NCBI RefSeq assembly: GCF_016808095.1
Contig: NC_068971.1
Location: 52,345,631 to 52,409,630 of the forward strand
From: Vigna angularis
Lineage: Eukaryota; Streptophyta; Magnoliopsida; Fabales; Fabaceae
Reading direction: 5' to 3'
DNA length: 64,000 nt
Part shown: piece after piece, positions 35,217 through 47,500 of the stretch
Numbering within the stretch: position 1 is the first letter of the stretch
How the letters are laid out: each line of letters opens with the position of its first letter
The notes under the pieces: generated by a model
The model's input: the letters and a program-made list of their open reading frames with translations, nothing else
Told to the model about the DNA's origin: nothing
Databases searched by the model: none
Program-made: the position numbers and the translations under genes

Positions 35217-37874
35217 ATTGAACATATGGAAGAAATATAAATAACTCAAGGACTACCATGTAAATCATTTACAGAAAGTAAAGCATTAAAAAAATATCAA
35301 AAAAATGAAGTATTCATAAGATATACAACAAAGGGTTGAAATTTCATAAGAAAAAAAAAAACTAAATTATTTAATTGAAGTTTCAAACCTAAACTGATGA
35401 GCCACCAGCCCACAACTTGGTCAGGCCCAACGTGCCATCATCAAACCGTATTAGGCCAAGGATTATGGAATGCAATGAATGGATTTTTTTTTCCTTTAAA
35501 TTGTTGTTTTTCCTAAATGAGCTGCCTAATCTATGTTATTAGGTTATTTAGGGGTGTGCACCTTGAGTGTAGACAGGAATGAGAATGAATTGATGTTTGT
35601 TTGTCTCTTTTCCCTCTCTGTTTTCTGTCTTAGTAATGTATACCTAGACAGCCGCCAGTCTCACTCTATCATGAACACCAAAAGGGAGGATGCTCTTAAA
35701 ATAACATTTTCAAAAACAGGGTAGGAGTGTAGGACGATGAGATGTTTTGCACTAGAAGGATTCACACCTTTCCACACTCATAATAAGCCGCAAATACCAT
35801 GTTTATCTGATATCATGTTCTGGATACTCACCTTACTTGTTTCACTATAATGCACCAGAACAATATGCTCATATTTCCTGTCAAGAAACAATAGTGTATG
35901 AGCAAATACGAACATGCTCTACAATAACATATTGGCCTATAAATGGACCCATCTTTTAGTTTTTACATATACTCAAAGTTAATTCGTATAGCAATGAAGA
36001 TAATTTATTCGTGGTAATCAAAGTTGCCTCAATTATGAGTTTTGCAAGTTTGTTTTTGGATCTTAAAAGAAAAATCAAGTAGAAGTAGTCATAATATGGT
36101 CTGCCTAAACTAATAGTTAAATTTACTCACGGCTCCAACATCCAATAGCTCCGTCTCTGAAAAGAACGGTTCTCTTCTCCATGTGCATAGTAGCAGTTTA
36201 GGATTTCTTCATTTCCAACCTAATCACGAAGATTAGTATGATCAATCAATTGAGAATTTGAGTACATAGACTTCTATCACCAAACAAATGTTGGCATAAA
36301 ACACTAACATAGCAAAAATGAGAGAATTATATTTAAAAGAAAAAAATGCTCAATATCAGTAAAACTATTAATCGACAAATCTGCTACAACTTACATCTCA
36401 ATGATATGACAGCTCATGCTCATAAAGAGTGCTAGACAAACTAAATACCTACTTGTTTTTCTTCTAAAATTATTTGGAAGCTATCTATGATACAGGGAAG
36501 ATTAGGAGATAGATTTAAATATGAAATTTCCAATGAAGATCAATGAAGATCCGTAATTATTTCCAAATAATACTTTGTTCAACACGTGTGAGATATGAAT
36601 ATTTCTTCCTCAACAATGTTAAAAATTTATTCTTCAATTTCCTCCAATGAGTAAAAAGTTAAGTGATGAAGTAGAAGAAGCTCTAATTGCAATTGGTATG
36701 AAAAGCTCAAGCTGTTGGTAACAACGGTATGATTATTATATGATTCATCTTCCATTTTTTTTCTGCATAGTTCTTGCCTAAGACTAAAAGGAAGGAGTTT
36801 GATCCAAATTGGAGCATTTTTATAAAACATAAAGCGTGCCAAAAGCGGGAAGATGGTAGTGGATTACATGAGCTGCAGAAAGACAAATAAATGTCTCAGA
36901 ATAGAAGGACAGCCTAATACAAAATGTTCAAAGACCTTAAGGCGTTCATGTGCTTCTCCCACAGTTCTTCCGTCTTTTTTCTTCCGCCAGTTATGACCAT
37001 CTTTGCGGAAGTAACGCGTGACTCTTCTATTAAACAGATATAGGGATCCGCCTGTTAAGAAAGTCAATTGGTAACATTTCCGACAGTTAGTAACACAATC
37101 AAATAACAAACAAGAGTCATGAAAAATGTCCGTCATTTCTTGCACAAATTTCAACAAACAGAAAACGGACATTACCAGCTGGCTGATGAGGGGGCTGGTG
37201 GGTAAGCTCGCACATGTCGTGATTTCGTAAAATGTAAAGCACTTCGACAGGCTTGAGCCATCGCTTCTTAGCTTCTTGAAACAGATCAACGATGTTGTAC
37301 TCCAAACCTACCATGATCATGTCACATTAGTCCACCAATTCAGAACTCATCTTTTTGTTCCCTCTACCATTGTCTCTTCGTTTGCGAGTACATGGGAATC
37401 ATGCAGAAATTTGGGGCATTAATGGTGAGCACCAAACTCTCTGATCGTAAACTAAGATAAGAAGTAAGAACTCACTATCCTCTTTTACATAACTGTATAA
37501 TTACAGAAAAACAATTATTCCTCCATGTGAGCAGGAAGGACAACAGTGGGTCAATAAAGTAAAAGTTGTCATCTCAAGCGTACGCCATAGCGTACTGTAC
37601 CAACCATAACTTTCCACACAAAAAGGTGCAAAGCCAAAACCAGCACAAACTTAAAACGACAAGATAACAAATCAAACCAAGTCAAAAAATTTACACAAAC
37701 AGGAGACAATAAAAGCACGCGATGCTTTTTGCCACGAAGTTCAGTATCATCGTAAACCCAAACACAACATTGCTAAAATTGGATTAAGCAGCTCTAATCA
37801 AGTAAAATTGAACAAGCAGAAGGAAGCAACGAGTAATTAAAAACAATTAAGAGAGAGGTTTTACCAGGTGACAT
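27931..37874 (-). CDS. CAMTA4: Calmodulin-binding transcription activator, CAMTA4 type
   Basis: Thirteen coding exons on the minus strand: 37874-37865, 37307-37176, 37051-36936, 36219-36131, 35877-35832, 33860-33557, 32131-31983, 31787-31697, 31603-31383, 31003-30336, 29653-29041, 28765-28469, 28041-27931. Phases agree throughout and give 948 residues. Domains in order: CG-1 DNA-binding domain (about 10-130; RWLKPVEVLYILRNH, YFRKDGHNWRKKKDGRTVGE), acidic linker, IPT/TIG domain (about 365-450; VVIIGSFLYHHPDSTWACMF), ankyrin repeats (GWTALHWAAKFGR...), IQ motifs (AALSIQKKYRGWKGRKEF, KIQAIVRGYQARKQYK) and the calmodulin-binding region. CAMTAs bind (A/C)CGCGT DNA and link calcium signals to cold and defence genes. 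The sequence matches Arabidopsis CAMTA4 most closely. Odd points: a 10-nt first coding exon, a 12-Ala tract, one probable GC-AG intron, and a copia remnant in intron 6. Confidence 0.95.
29233..29268 (-). repeat. GCT/GCA tract coding 12 alanines in CAMTA4
   Basis: Twelve consecutive Ala codons, mostly GCT, between the ankyrin/IQ linker RKRKARE and CLDGYCID. In the Arabidopsis homologue I recall only a couple of Ala here. Confidence 0.93.
32330..32930 (+). mobile_element. Degenerate Ty1/copia remnant in CAMTA4 intron
   Basis: On the plus strand, 32408-32520 reads as NLISRKSKKQPVVARSCIEA and 32496-32750 contains MELACDNQSTLYFSS and later IEVGRPFITEKI and FVDISTKSFQGTR: these are the end of the RNase H domain of copia polyproteins (usual forms SKKQ..VA.SS.EAEY, CDNQAAL, HIEVD.HFIREK, ADI.TK). 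A purine-rich stretch (GGCTTGAAAGGGAGA) follows at 32769, then GTTGATTGCAATCA at 32783, placed where the 3' LTR should begin. A similar GTTGATTGTAATCA starts at 32330, before the coding remnant, so a deletion probably joined a 5' LTR piece to the end of the polyprotein. No intact frame remains. The right boundary is approximate. The remnant lies antisense to CAMTA4. Confidence 0.75.
35191..35216. repeat. (GA)13 microsatellite in CAMTA4 intron
   Basis: An uninterrupted GA run in intron 5 of the CAMTA4 gene. Confidence 0.95.
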
Positions 37875-40302
37875 AGTAATCAATCGCGTGAAGGAAATAG
37901 GTTGAACTAGAATTGGAGAAATTGCATTTCCCACCACACGCTACGAAGCTATAAGCGACAAGTAGTATAAGGGCATGTTTGGTTCAGCTTCTTCACAAAC
38001 ACAAACACAAACCTAAGACAGACCTAAGGAATGAACAAATCGATGATATAGAAGAGATAAAGACCCTACACGCGCAAGTCCTCGAACACTGGCGCACTGA
38101 CAGATACTGTCGTGGATGATGAACGTTCGGTGAGATTTCACTTTTGCTAATTTTGTATACCCAATTAATTCAGAGCATTAACAATCACCAATGGCAACAT
38201 TCCTCTACTGTTGTCTCTCTTTTTTTATCTTTTGTCGATTTTATGTTATGTTTTGTGTAAGGAATTTGAAACAATTATTGATTTAAGGTAAAATAAGGTT
38301 GTAAGAAAGAAGTATGAAGAAGAGTAATTTCAACTATTTGATGTTTGAATTTAAAAGTGAATTATAGATAAGAAATTTCTTAGGTTTTGAAATGTAGGAA
38401 TAGTATTTAAGAATCTAGTTGAGATGTGAACAGGTGTATGTAGAATCATGACTTGGGTGATATCGTGAACAACGTGAATCAGTAATGACATAAGCACCTT
38501 TTGGAAGCACCTGCAGCCTATCACTGTCCATCACTTACTTTTTTTTATTTCACTTCTCCAAAATATCTCTTTTCCCCTCGTTTTATTGGAACAAATATTT
38601 TATAATTTTTATACAACTTTAATTTTGTTTTCCTTATTTACTAATTCCCATTAAATATTACACATTTATGTATTCTTTATTAATGAATTATGAAAAATTC
38701 ATTAGTGATTTAGTTTCCATATTATTTTGTTTTTTAAGTCAACTAAACTTTTATTTTTATTTTTTTTAAAAACCTTAGTTAAGTTTGTATTGTTAAAAAG
38801 ACTAAATATAATTACTTATGTTAAATTGATTTCATTATTAAAAGTAACACGTATTAAAATTCGAGTCTTTTCATATATTAAATTTTTTTTGTCTTGTACA
38901 TGTATCAAAATTAAATAAATTTTAAAATAAAAGATCATTAGATTTTTCACACGCAACAAAGTTAGGTTTTGACACACATTTCTAAATTAAGAAAATTTCA
39001 ATTTTAAAAAAATCACATTAAATCATTTTACAAAAATAAAAATTTAATTAAGTAAAATAAATATATAAATATAAAAACTAAATTACTAATTAAACGAAAA
39101 TGAAAATAAAATTTTAGAATTTAGTAATAATCTCTATTAAAATATATAAATATTTTTGAAAGAGTTGAACTAAATTGATTTTTTCATTGTGAGGTATAGT
39201 TATATTAGAAATTTCTATATTAATCACTTGAGAGTATATATTCTTTTTTTTTTTTCCTTTGAGCCGATGAAGTAGAAGTAAAAAGTAATATTGGAGCTAA
39301 TTACTCATTTTGTTGGTGTTGAATTTTTCTGCTGAGATATTTTTCCTTTTCATCTTTTTCGTTTTCCAATTACAGTAAGTGTTATAGATAACTTTTGACT
39401 AATTATCGTGTAATTTTTTTCCTTTTTTACCACGCCTTTTTTCCTTTTCTTAAAGTAAAATTATAATATCACACTTTTCATTTGAGAATTTAGCCAAATA
39501 AAGACATTAAAAAAGCTTTAAGATGTGTGTCGTATATTTGAAATTATATTAGTTATGTGATGAATAAATAAGAAAAAGCAGGACATGAGAACGTGGTTGT
39601 TGTAGAAGCATATAAATATATTGTCAATGATTTCTAAAAGAAAGGGTAAGAAAAAGCCAAACAAGTGTTATAATTATTGGACTTTGATGTTCAAATACAC
39701 ACTTCGAAGTCCACAGCTATTCTCTGTCCTTTGTCGTGTTCTCTCACTATTGTATTTTCTTTATCTATTTGTCGGTAGTCGCAATATTAATCTTGCAATA
39801 CAAAATCAAAAACAAATTTTCAACTTCTTCATTCTCCTGCAAGCAAGGTTAAGTCTATTTCTCCCAACTTTGAGAACTTCAGGTCAAACTTCTCCTTTTA
39901 CTCCATATTAACTGTTATTCCGTCGAATTATTCAATAAGTATTATCTGTAAGAAAACATTTTAATGTCAAAGTTAATGAATGTAATAAATGTATAATTAA
40001 TATAACTAATTATCTAAATATTAAGATACTTAATTATAAATATTTATTTAAGAAAGTAACTTTCTTGAATCGTGTATTATATTTTGTAATATATAAATAT
40101 ATTTATACAGTTTTAAAGCATTTCTTTCGAAAAAAAAATTAGAGTGATTTATTTAAATTTTTAATGACCAGAAGTAATTACATTTTTTAAAAAATATCTC
40201 AGACTCTTTTATGTAACTTTTGTAAATTATTTTTTCTTAAATTTTAACATTTTTTATCAGATTAAAATATTATTTATAGTTTATACACAACAATTATTAT
40301 AA
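37875..40302. other. CAMTA4 5' region and AT-rich spacer
   Basis: The first 200 bases or so are the probable 5' UTR and core promoter of CAMTA4 (minus strand). The rest is very AT-rich with no reading frame I recognise, up to the target-site duplication of the retrotransposon. Confidence 0.6.
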
Positions 40303-40307
40303 TATAT
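40303..40307. repeat. Target-site duplication TATAT, left copy
   Basis: TATAT next to the left LTR, matched by TATAT at 50795-50799. The right copy merges into a (TA)n run, so the match is only weakly informative alone, but its position exactly at the TG...CA ends supports it. Confidence 0.75.
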
Positions 40308-40535
40308 TGTTTCGAATGTGTAGGGCTGTGCGGTTATGAATCTTCTAACCTTCTTCCGATCTTCTCTCAATGGCGGATCTTCCTCCCAAGCTTTGACTTT
40401 CCTCTTGATCCGGAGGGGTGGAGACCTACAAAAGATTCTCCGATGCCAAAGTCAGTTTCAGAGCAATGGCTTTTCTCAAAGGATAACAATAAATGTGCAT
40501 TCAATGTAACCTATCTACCACTCACCGTGAACCTG

Positions 40536-40543
40536 TATTTATA
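40536..40543 (-). promoter_or_regulatory. LTR TATA box (left copy)
   Basis: TATAAATA on the minus strand, about 200 bases downstream of the 39-bp array in element orientation; the identical box in the 5' LTR is at 50017-50024. Confidence 0.7.
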
Positions 40544-40742
40544 GTTTTCGCTATGGGCTTAGGATTAGTGAAAAGTTAATCACGGCCCAACCAGCCCAAT
40601 AGCTCCTAATTTCTACTTACCTCTAAACCAGGTCAATTTACCTGAGCCACAGTGATTAGTGATTTGATCGGTCAGTGTGATATGGGCGTCCGCCCAAGTT
40701 ATACCGGCGTTCGTCTTCCCTACGGACGACTCGGGCACTACA

Positions 40743-40937
40743 TTGGGCGGACGATCCTCTACACGGTCGCCCGGCACTTCGTTGGGCGGACGATCCTCTA
40801 TGCGATCGTCCGGTACTTTGTTGGGCGGACGATCCTCTATGCAGTCGTCCGGCTCTTCGTTGGGCGGACGATCCTCTCTGCGGTCGTACGGCACTTCGTT
40901 GGGCGGACGATCCTCTCTGCGGTTGCCCGGCACTTTG
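40743..40937. repeat. Five 39-bp tandem repeats in left LTR
   Basis: Units begin TTGGGCGGACGATCCTCT (the first unit begins ATTGGG at 40742/40743) and repeat exactly every 39 bases with a few substitutions. They lie in U3, upstream of the LTR TATA box, and could act as repeated regulatory modules. Confidence 0.95.
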
Positions 40938-41313
40938 TGATACCAGACGTCTCTCAGCATCATCCTGTAGAACACTTTTTGTGAGCATGGAGAGTGCGGC
41001 GCTGTCTCGTGGTGATGGAATTCCTTGTGAGTTCTTCAAAGTTTCTCTTAGAGACAGAGGTTCTACCCAGGTGGTCGGCGTAGGCACCGAGATGGTCGGA
41101 TGACCTCATTAGTGGGTGTCCATACGTGCGACGCCGGACATTTGCTGGTGTGGGAGAGTTTATACGGGTCTAGGTTCAATCCGTGCCTACTTGGGCGGCC
41201 ACGACTAGGGCGGTCCAGCATTTGTCTGTGGCGGGTGTGACATGGGCGTCCTTTGGGCGGCGCCCGTCACCTCATGGGCGCCCTTCGTACGGCGCCCGGC
41301 TCTCCCTGGTACA

Positions 41314-41325
41314 CAAGCCCCCCAA
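41314..41325 (-). other. Polypurine tract next to the 3' LTR
   Basis: On the minus strand the bases just before the 3' LTR read TTGGGGGGCTTG, followed at once by the LTR start TGTACC. The position and G-richness fit the plus-strand primer of reverse transcription. Confidence 0.7.
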
Positions 41326-41546
41326 GTCCTAGTGCACGTAATGAACGTAGGATTTTGGATACGGCGCATTTTGGATCAGGAACCCGCAATTGGGCTTTAT
41401 CCAGTGGGCTTTTTGAATTTGGATTTTAGGCGGGAAAACAAGTGGCGCGCTCCTATTGACGGAAGGTGAAGCGTCGTCAAATCCGGAGCGTTGGTCGTGC
41501 TAAATCTAGACGGCCAGGATACACCCAACGGTTACTAAATTTTTCC

Positions 41547-41554
41547 TATAAATA
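41547..41554 (+). promoter_or_regulatory. TATA box of the antisense gene
   Basis: TATAAATA lies 84 bases before the first codon position of the antisense reading frame, on the plus strand and outside the LTR. The downstream leader is CT-rich and plausible as a 5' UTR. Confidence 0.65.
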
Positions 41555-41637
41555 GCGGATTAGAGGACGTCATTCTCACTTATCTTCATTACTCAAGAGC
41601 TCAAGATTCTTTTTCCCTCAGGTAATAAATAGCATCT

Positions 41638-43825
41638 GTGTCCATCGAGTCAGGTTCTGGGTCGTCGGGCGGAGTCCAGGAGGGGTTGGCGCGGGGCGAC
41701 AGCAACGATTCTCTCAGCTCAGTTTCTTCTCATTTTTTGGAGGAGGCGATTGGGTCTTCCGGGGCGGACCCCGAGTCACCGATGTCGGCGGATGACCGGA
41801 TTTTCCACGGCGTACCGCTATTCCTGCTCAAGGGCGGTGTTCGTGTAGTCGGGTCCCCATTCGAACCAGAAGGTCAAGGGGTAGTGGCGTGTGACTTGGC
41901 TCCCCCTATCCCTAGCCGGTATGCATCCTACTACGCTTTCCGCAAGGAGTTGGAGTGGCGGATCCGCCATACCCATGTTGTCCGGGATGTGGAAGACTCG
42001 AAGTTAATTCGTGCCGGGGTGACCTTGTTAAATGAAAGGGTCTTTCACGATGGGCGGTCTAGTCCGTATGACTTCTTCTTCATGTATGTGACTTTCTTCA
42101 CCCATCTTTTCATCCGGATTCCTTTTACTAAGTTTCAAACGGCAATTCTTCGGGAGGTCAATGTGGCTCCCACGCAGCTGCACCCTAATTCGTGGGCGAC
42201 CGTGCAGGCGTTTCTGGCGATGTGTTTAGCAGTGGGCGTCACTCCCACCATCCTGGTCTTCTTTTACTATTTTGAGGTCCGCCCTTCTCGTTCTGGCGGT
42301 TGGGTGTCTTTTACCTCGGTGCGGGGCAGGACCCTTTTCCGCCCCTTCTCTGATTCCTTCAAAAATTTTAAACAACATTATTTTAAAATAATCGTTGATA
42401 AAGCCGACGTCCACGAATTTTCTGATGGTGAAGGGAAGTTGTTTCCATTCTATTGGACAAGAGATCCTCGGCATATAAGGGCGACTTCTATAGGAGCCTT
42501 GACAGCACCCGATCTAGAAGCTGTGCGCACCATTAACGCCCTCCCCCGCCGGATCTCCGCCCGTCACTTGGTCGAATGCCTTAGTCTCGAGGATTGTGGA
42601 CCAAAGGCGTTCGGTACGGTCTTGTCACATTGGGTGTGTTTGTTTTTCGCATACTGACGTTAAATTCTGAATTTTCTTGTTTCTTGCAGAACTAATGACG
42701 AATCCGGGCCCCCGCAAATCCAACTTTTTCGCCCTAAGGAAGAAGTCCGGGGCTAGCTCGTCGACCGCCCGGCCGACAAGTGTTCCGAATGCGCCCCGTC
42801 CTCCTCCCTCTGGTGTCCGCCTGACGGCCGCTCGCGCTACTCCTAAGGCAGGAGTCCCCCCCACATTCAAAGCCGGGGGTTCCAATATCGAGGTGCCGCC
42901 TCCCAATCCCCCGCCAGAATTGGAGGCCGCCCAAATGGGCCCGTTGTCTGAGGCGGGCACTGTTTCTGCTGATCTCTTGAAGCGCAAGAGAAATGAACCC
43001 GCTGTTGAAGGGCGTAGGGACAAAGAGGGGTCGTCGTCTCGCTCCGCTTCGAAGAAGGCCCGGAAGGGCAAGGACAAGGAGAAAGACTGGGGGAAAGCCC
43101 CGGCCATCCCTCTACCAGGCGGCATTTTTAGCCCCGCCTTCAGCATGAGTGACCGCGCGAAATTCCACATGAGCTCCTCCCAACGGGCGCTCATCGAACC
43201 TCTTTCTGAGGTGGAGTTGACTAACGCCATGCTGGAGATGTCTACTCGGACATCCGCCTTGGCTTGGTACCTAAGGGAGTTCGCCGACCGTCCCGGAGTG
43301 GCGGAGGTCCGTGCCGAGCTTGATAGAGAGAAGAAGAACTCTGCCTCCCTTCAGCTTACTTTGGAGGAGATGGTCCTCAATCAAGATGAATATGATAAGA
43401 GGATCGAGCAGCTGGAGGCCGACCTGGAGAAAGCCAAAAGGGAGTCCGCCGAAGGGTTGGCCGCGGCCCGGATCGAGCAGGAACGCTTGGCGGAAGAGAG
43501 TCGCCAGAAAATCGAGCTGCTGGAGGCGGAGGTAACCCGCATAAAGGAGGCCGAATCGTGCCGTGCCAAGGCCAATGAAGAGCTTACTCTTGAAGTGGCT
43601 AAGGCCAAGGAGCAGATTGCTGAGTTGGAGTCCACCATCCTGTTTGAACATGAGGAGGGCTTCAACAAAGCCCTTCGGCAAGTAACTCTTCTGGCGGGCG
43701 TCCAGGATCCTTTTGCTCTTGGCGTGGATATAGAGAAGGACGTTTTCAATGGCGTCCTCGTGGATTTGAATGCCGCCGAAGAAAATGAGCCGGCTGCGGA
43801 GGCCGCCGTCGGGGGAAAGCATTAG
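41638..43825 (+). CDS. Antisense additional gene of the Tat element (transposase_28-like, coiled coil)
   Basis: The frame runs opposite to gag-pol. Exons 41638-42613 and 42690-43825 join through a 76-nt GT-AG intron in matching phase (...KAF|ELMTNPGPRK) to give about 703 residues. Exon 1 holds a domain like the plant 'putative gypsy-type transposon' family (Pfam Transposase_28): IPFTKFQTAILREVNVAPTQ, then LHPNSWATVQAFLAMC and a Phe/Tyr-rich core. Exon 2 begins with a Ser/Pro/Lys-rich basic region and then a long coiled coil (about residues 515-665, many Glu/Lys/Leu heptads). No ATG opens the frame: codon 1 at 41638 is GTG after a TAA 12 bases upstream, so an ATG-to-GTG change or a first ATG at 41782 are the options. 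The function of these antisense proteins is not known. It converges on pol. Confidence 0.8.
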
Positions 43826-44111
43826 GAATTTTATTTTTGAATTTTTTGGACGTGTATCTTTCGACCGTCCGTCCAACGTCTGGGGTTGTCCAGATGTTGG
43901 CCGGATGGTCTTTTTTGTAAATCTTGGCGCCTTTTAGCGCAAACGACCAATACACTGACCTTTCGAGTTTCGTGCATTTCCTTACGTACGCTGTTATTCC
44001 TTTAGCGATAATTTTTCTTTAGTTAATTGTCCGGCCTTGGTGGAGACTTTCCGAGGTGAACAGTATCGTTTAGCTTCAGTTTCTCGCTTCATTTTTTATC
44101 CGAGTTTTGTA

Positions 44112-44410
44112 GGGCGGACGATCCTTTCGCGGTGTCGCCCAACCAAGCCGAGAGTTGTTCTCGTTGGAACACTCGCCAGCTTGGAGTTTGGTAGGGCGGA
44201 CGATATTTTCGCGGCGTCGCCCAACCAAGCCGAGAGTTGTTCTCGTTGGAACACTCGCCAGCTTGGATTTTGGTAGGGCGGACGATATTTTCGCGGCGTC
44301 GCCCAACCAAGCCGAGAGTTGTTCTCGTTTGAACACTCGCCGGCTTGGAGTTTGGTAGGGCGGACGATCCTTGTGCCTCGGTCGACCGAGCCGAGAGTTG
44401 CGCTGAAACG
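44112..44410. repeat. 82-bp tandem repeats (3.6 copies) between pol and antisense gene
   Basis: Units start at 44112, 44194, 44276 and 44358 with GGGCGGACGAT, then GTCGCCCAACCAAGCCGAGA and TTGTTCTCGTT words. The fourth copy is partial and diverged. Variable tandem arrays at this place are typical of Tat elements and can seed satellite DNA. Confidence 0.95.
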
Positions 44411-44504
44411 CTTTTTCTACTAAGTTCCTACAAGATGCTTCGCAGGAGACAATAGATATTTTGTTTGATTGATTGTGGGAGTACATGAAAATAAGTAATT
44501 GAAA

Positions 44505-47500
44505 TTAACTAAAATAAAATTTCAAATGTGTGGCGTTCCAAGTGTTGGTGATGGGACGTCCGTCCATGCGTTCCAGCCTGTAGGCCCCGTTTCCGAAGGC
44601 TTCCAGTATCTTGAATGGCCCCTCCCACTTGGCAGCGAGCTTTCCATGTGCCGGGTTTCGGCGGGCGTCGCCCGCTTTCCTCCATACTAGGTCTCCCTCT
44701 TGGAAGCTTCTCGGCCGGACCTTGGAGTTGTATTTTCTTTCGACCATTCGCTTGCATGCTTCGGCTCTCAGTGCCGCCCGGTCTCGCCGTTCGTCCAGGG
44801 AGTCCAACTCGATCCTCAACTCTTGGTCGTTGAGGTTCAGGTCTTCAACCTCCCGCCTTAGCGACGGTTCACCCAGCTCAACCGGTAACATGGCATCAGT
44901 ACCATAGGTTAGGTTGAAAGGGGTTTCGCCTGTGGTTCCATGAGGTGTGCATCTATAGGCCCATAGGACCTCGGGTAGTTCGTCCACCCATGCTCCCTTC
45001 CTCTCTCCCAAACGCCGCTTAAGTTCCGAGACTATGGTCTTGTTCATTGCTTCTGCTTGACCGTTCGTCTGGGGGTGCTCTACAGAGCTGGTGATGTGCT
45101 TGATCCCTAGCCCTTTGAAGAACTTGGCGAGTTTTTTGTCAATAAACTGCCGGCCATTATCTGTGATGATGGACTGAGGGAGGCCGAAGCGACATATCAA
45201 TTTCCAACAGAACTTCTGGACCTGGGCGGCCGTGATGGTTGCCAAAGGTTCGGCCTCTACCCACTTAGTGAAGTAATCAACCGCCACCAAAAGGAACTTC
45301 TTCTGTGCTTGCCCTACTGGGAACGGTCCTACGATGTCCATTCCCCATTGGGCGAACGGCCAAGGGGATGATATTGAATGTAAGGCATGTGGCGGAAGGT
45401 GGGAATTATTGGAATGTTCCTGACAGCGGATGCACTTCTGGACGAACGCTCTTGTATCCGCCTCCATGGTAGGCCAATAATATCCGGCTCTCAATAGCCG
45501 GGCTTTCAACGTCCTCCAGCCCGTGTGGAGACCACAAACGCCGTTATGAAGTTCGTCCATGACATAGTATGCCTCTTCAGCCCCCAAGCACTTAAGGAGG
45601 GGGGAGGAGAATCCCCTTCGGTATAAGTCATCCCCCACGATAAGATAACGGGCGACTTTCTTAGCTTCGCCCGGACCTACCATCCGCCACTCATCCTGGC
45701 GGTTCATGATTTCCCGGATTCCGGCACGCCAATCTTGTCCTCCGCCGGATACCGCTGAGCATTCCACGGAAGGCTGTAGTAGAACCTGCCGTACGACGGT
45801 GGTCAACTGCCCCTTTTCCTTTCCCGAACTGAGTTTGGACAGTATGTCCGCCCTCGTGTTTTGTTCCCTGGGAATATGCTGTATATCAACTTTGTCGAAC
45901 GCTCTGGCGAGCTCGGTCGCTCTCTGGTAGTACCGCAAAAGGCGTTCCTCTCTGACTTGGAAGTTGCCATTCATTTGGCCCACCACCAGCTCAGAGTCCG
46001 TCCGACAGGTTATCCTCCTCGCCCCCATGTCCTTCGCCAGCTCGAGGCCGGCCACAAGGGCCTCGTACTCGGCCTGATTGTTGGATACTTTGAATTTGAA
46101 TATCAAAGAATGCTCTAGTAAGAATCCATTGGGGCCTTCAAGTACGATGCCGGCCCCGCTGATCGAGCGGCCGGAAGCCCCATCCACATATAAGTTCCAG
46201 TCATCTTAGCCGGAAGGGGGTAATTCGGCCGCGAAATCCGCCAAATGTTGGCCTTTAACCGATCCCCTCGGTTCATAGCGCAAGCCGAACTCTGAGAGCT
46301 CTACCGCCCATGCCACCATCCGTCCGGCTAGGTCTGGCTTCCTGAGGATTTTGGAGATTGGGAAGTCTGTCCGGACTATGACCTAATAACTTTGAAAATA
46401 AGGACGAAGTCTTCGGGAGGCATGTAATAAAGCCAAGGCCACCTTCTCTACCCGCTGGTACCGGGTTTCTGCGTCTAAGAGCTTACGGCTCACGAAGTAA
46501 ACTAGCCTCGCCTGAGGCTGTTCTTGCATCAATACGGCGCTGACGGCCGTTTCGGACACTCCTAAGAAGATGTGCAAATCTCCACCTGGGACCGGGCGGT
46601 TCATAACCGGTGGGTTGCTAAGGAGCGTCTTGACGTCCTGGAACGCTCGCTCACATTCGTCGTCCCATAACGGACCGGTCCCTTTCTTCAACTTACGTAG
46701 GACCGGCCTCATCCGCTCCGCCAACTTGGGGATGAACCGGGATAAAGCAGTGAGGCGTCCGACCAGTCTCTGCACTTCCTTAAGGGTGGCCGGGCTCTGC
46801 ATCTGCAATACCGCGTCGCACTTGTCCGGGTTAGCCTCAATCCCCCTGGATGTTAACATGAAGCCCAAGAACTTTCCAGCTGCTACCTCGAACGTACACT
46901 TTGCGGGGTTCAAGCGCATGCCAAATTTCCTTACTTGGCGGAAAACCTGCTCAAGGTCCTTGAGGTGTCCCTCTTCATCTGCTGACCGGACCACCATGTC
47001 ATCCACATATACATCCATGCACCGGCCTATCTGGTCACGGAAGATTCTATCCATTAGGCGCTGATATGTTGCCCCCGCATTCTTCAGGCCGAACGGCATA
47101 ACTTCGTAGCAGAAGTTAGCCTTCTCCGTAATGAATGCTGTCTTTTCAATGTCCGGCCCGTACATGGGTATCTGGTTATACCCGGAATATGCATCTAGGA
47201 AGCTTAGTACCCGGTGCCTGGAGGCGCCGTCCACCAGGGCGTCAATGCTGGGTAAGGGGTGTGAATCCTTCGGGCAGGCTTTGTTCAGATCCGTGTAATC
47301 AGTGCACATGCGCCACTTCCCGTTGGCCTTCTTCACCATGACCACGTTAGCTAGCCATGTGGTGTAGGTGACTGCCCGGACGAAATCAGCTCTCCTCAAC
47401 TTCTCCACCTCTTCTTCCACAGCCTTACGCTTCTCCTCGCCCATTCTCCGCTTCTTCTGGGCTATGGGGCGAGCATTCTGGAAAAGCGAGAGCTTATGGC

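Larger units (their letters stand above)
40308..41313 (-). repeat. 3' LTR of the Tat element
   Basis: 1006 bp, the same length as the partner at 49789-50794. In element orientation it starts TGTACCAGGG and ends CGAAACA. U3 contains five 39-bp tandem units. A TATA box (minus strand) lies at 40536-40543. Confidence 0.97.

Noticed and set aside
40613..41087. Several overlapping frames with repeated Arg-Glu-Asp-Arg-Pro-Pro or Gly-Gly-Arg-Ser-Ser units in both LTRs
   Set aside because: They arise from the 39-bp tandem repeat, whose length is divisible by three and so keeps all frames open. There is no sign of a protein.
43271..43876. A 201-codon minus-strand frame opposite the second exon of the antisense retroelement gene
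   Set aside because: No known domain, and it mirrors the coiled-coil codons of the plus strand.
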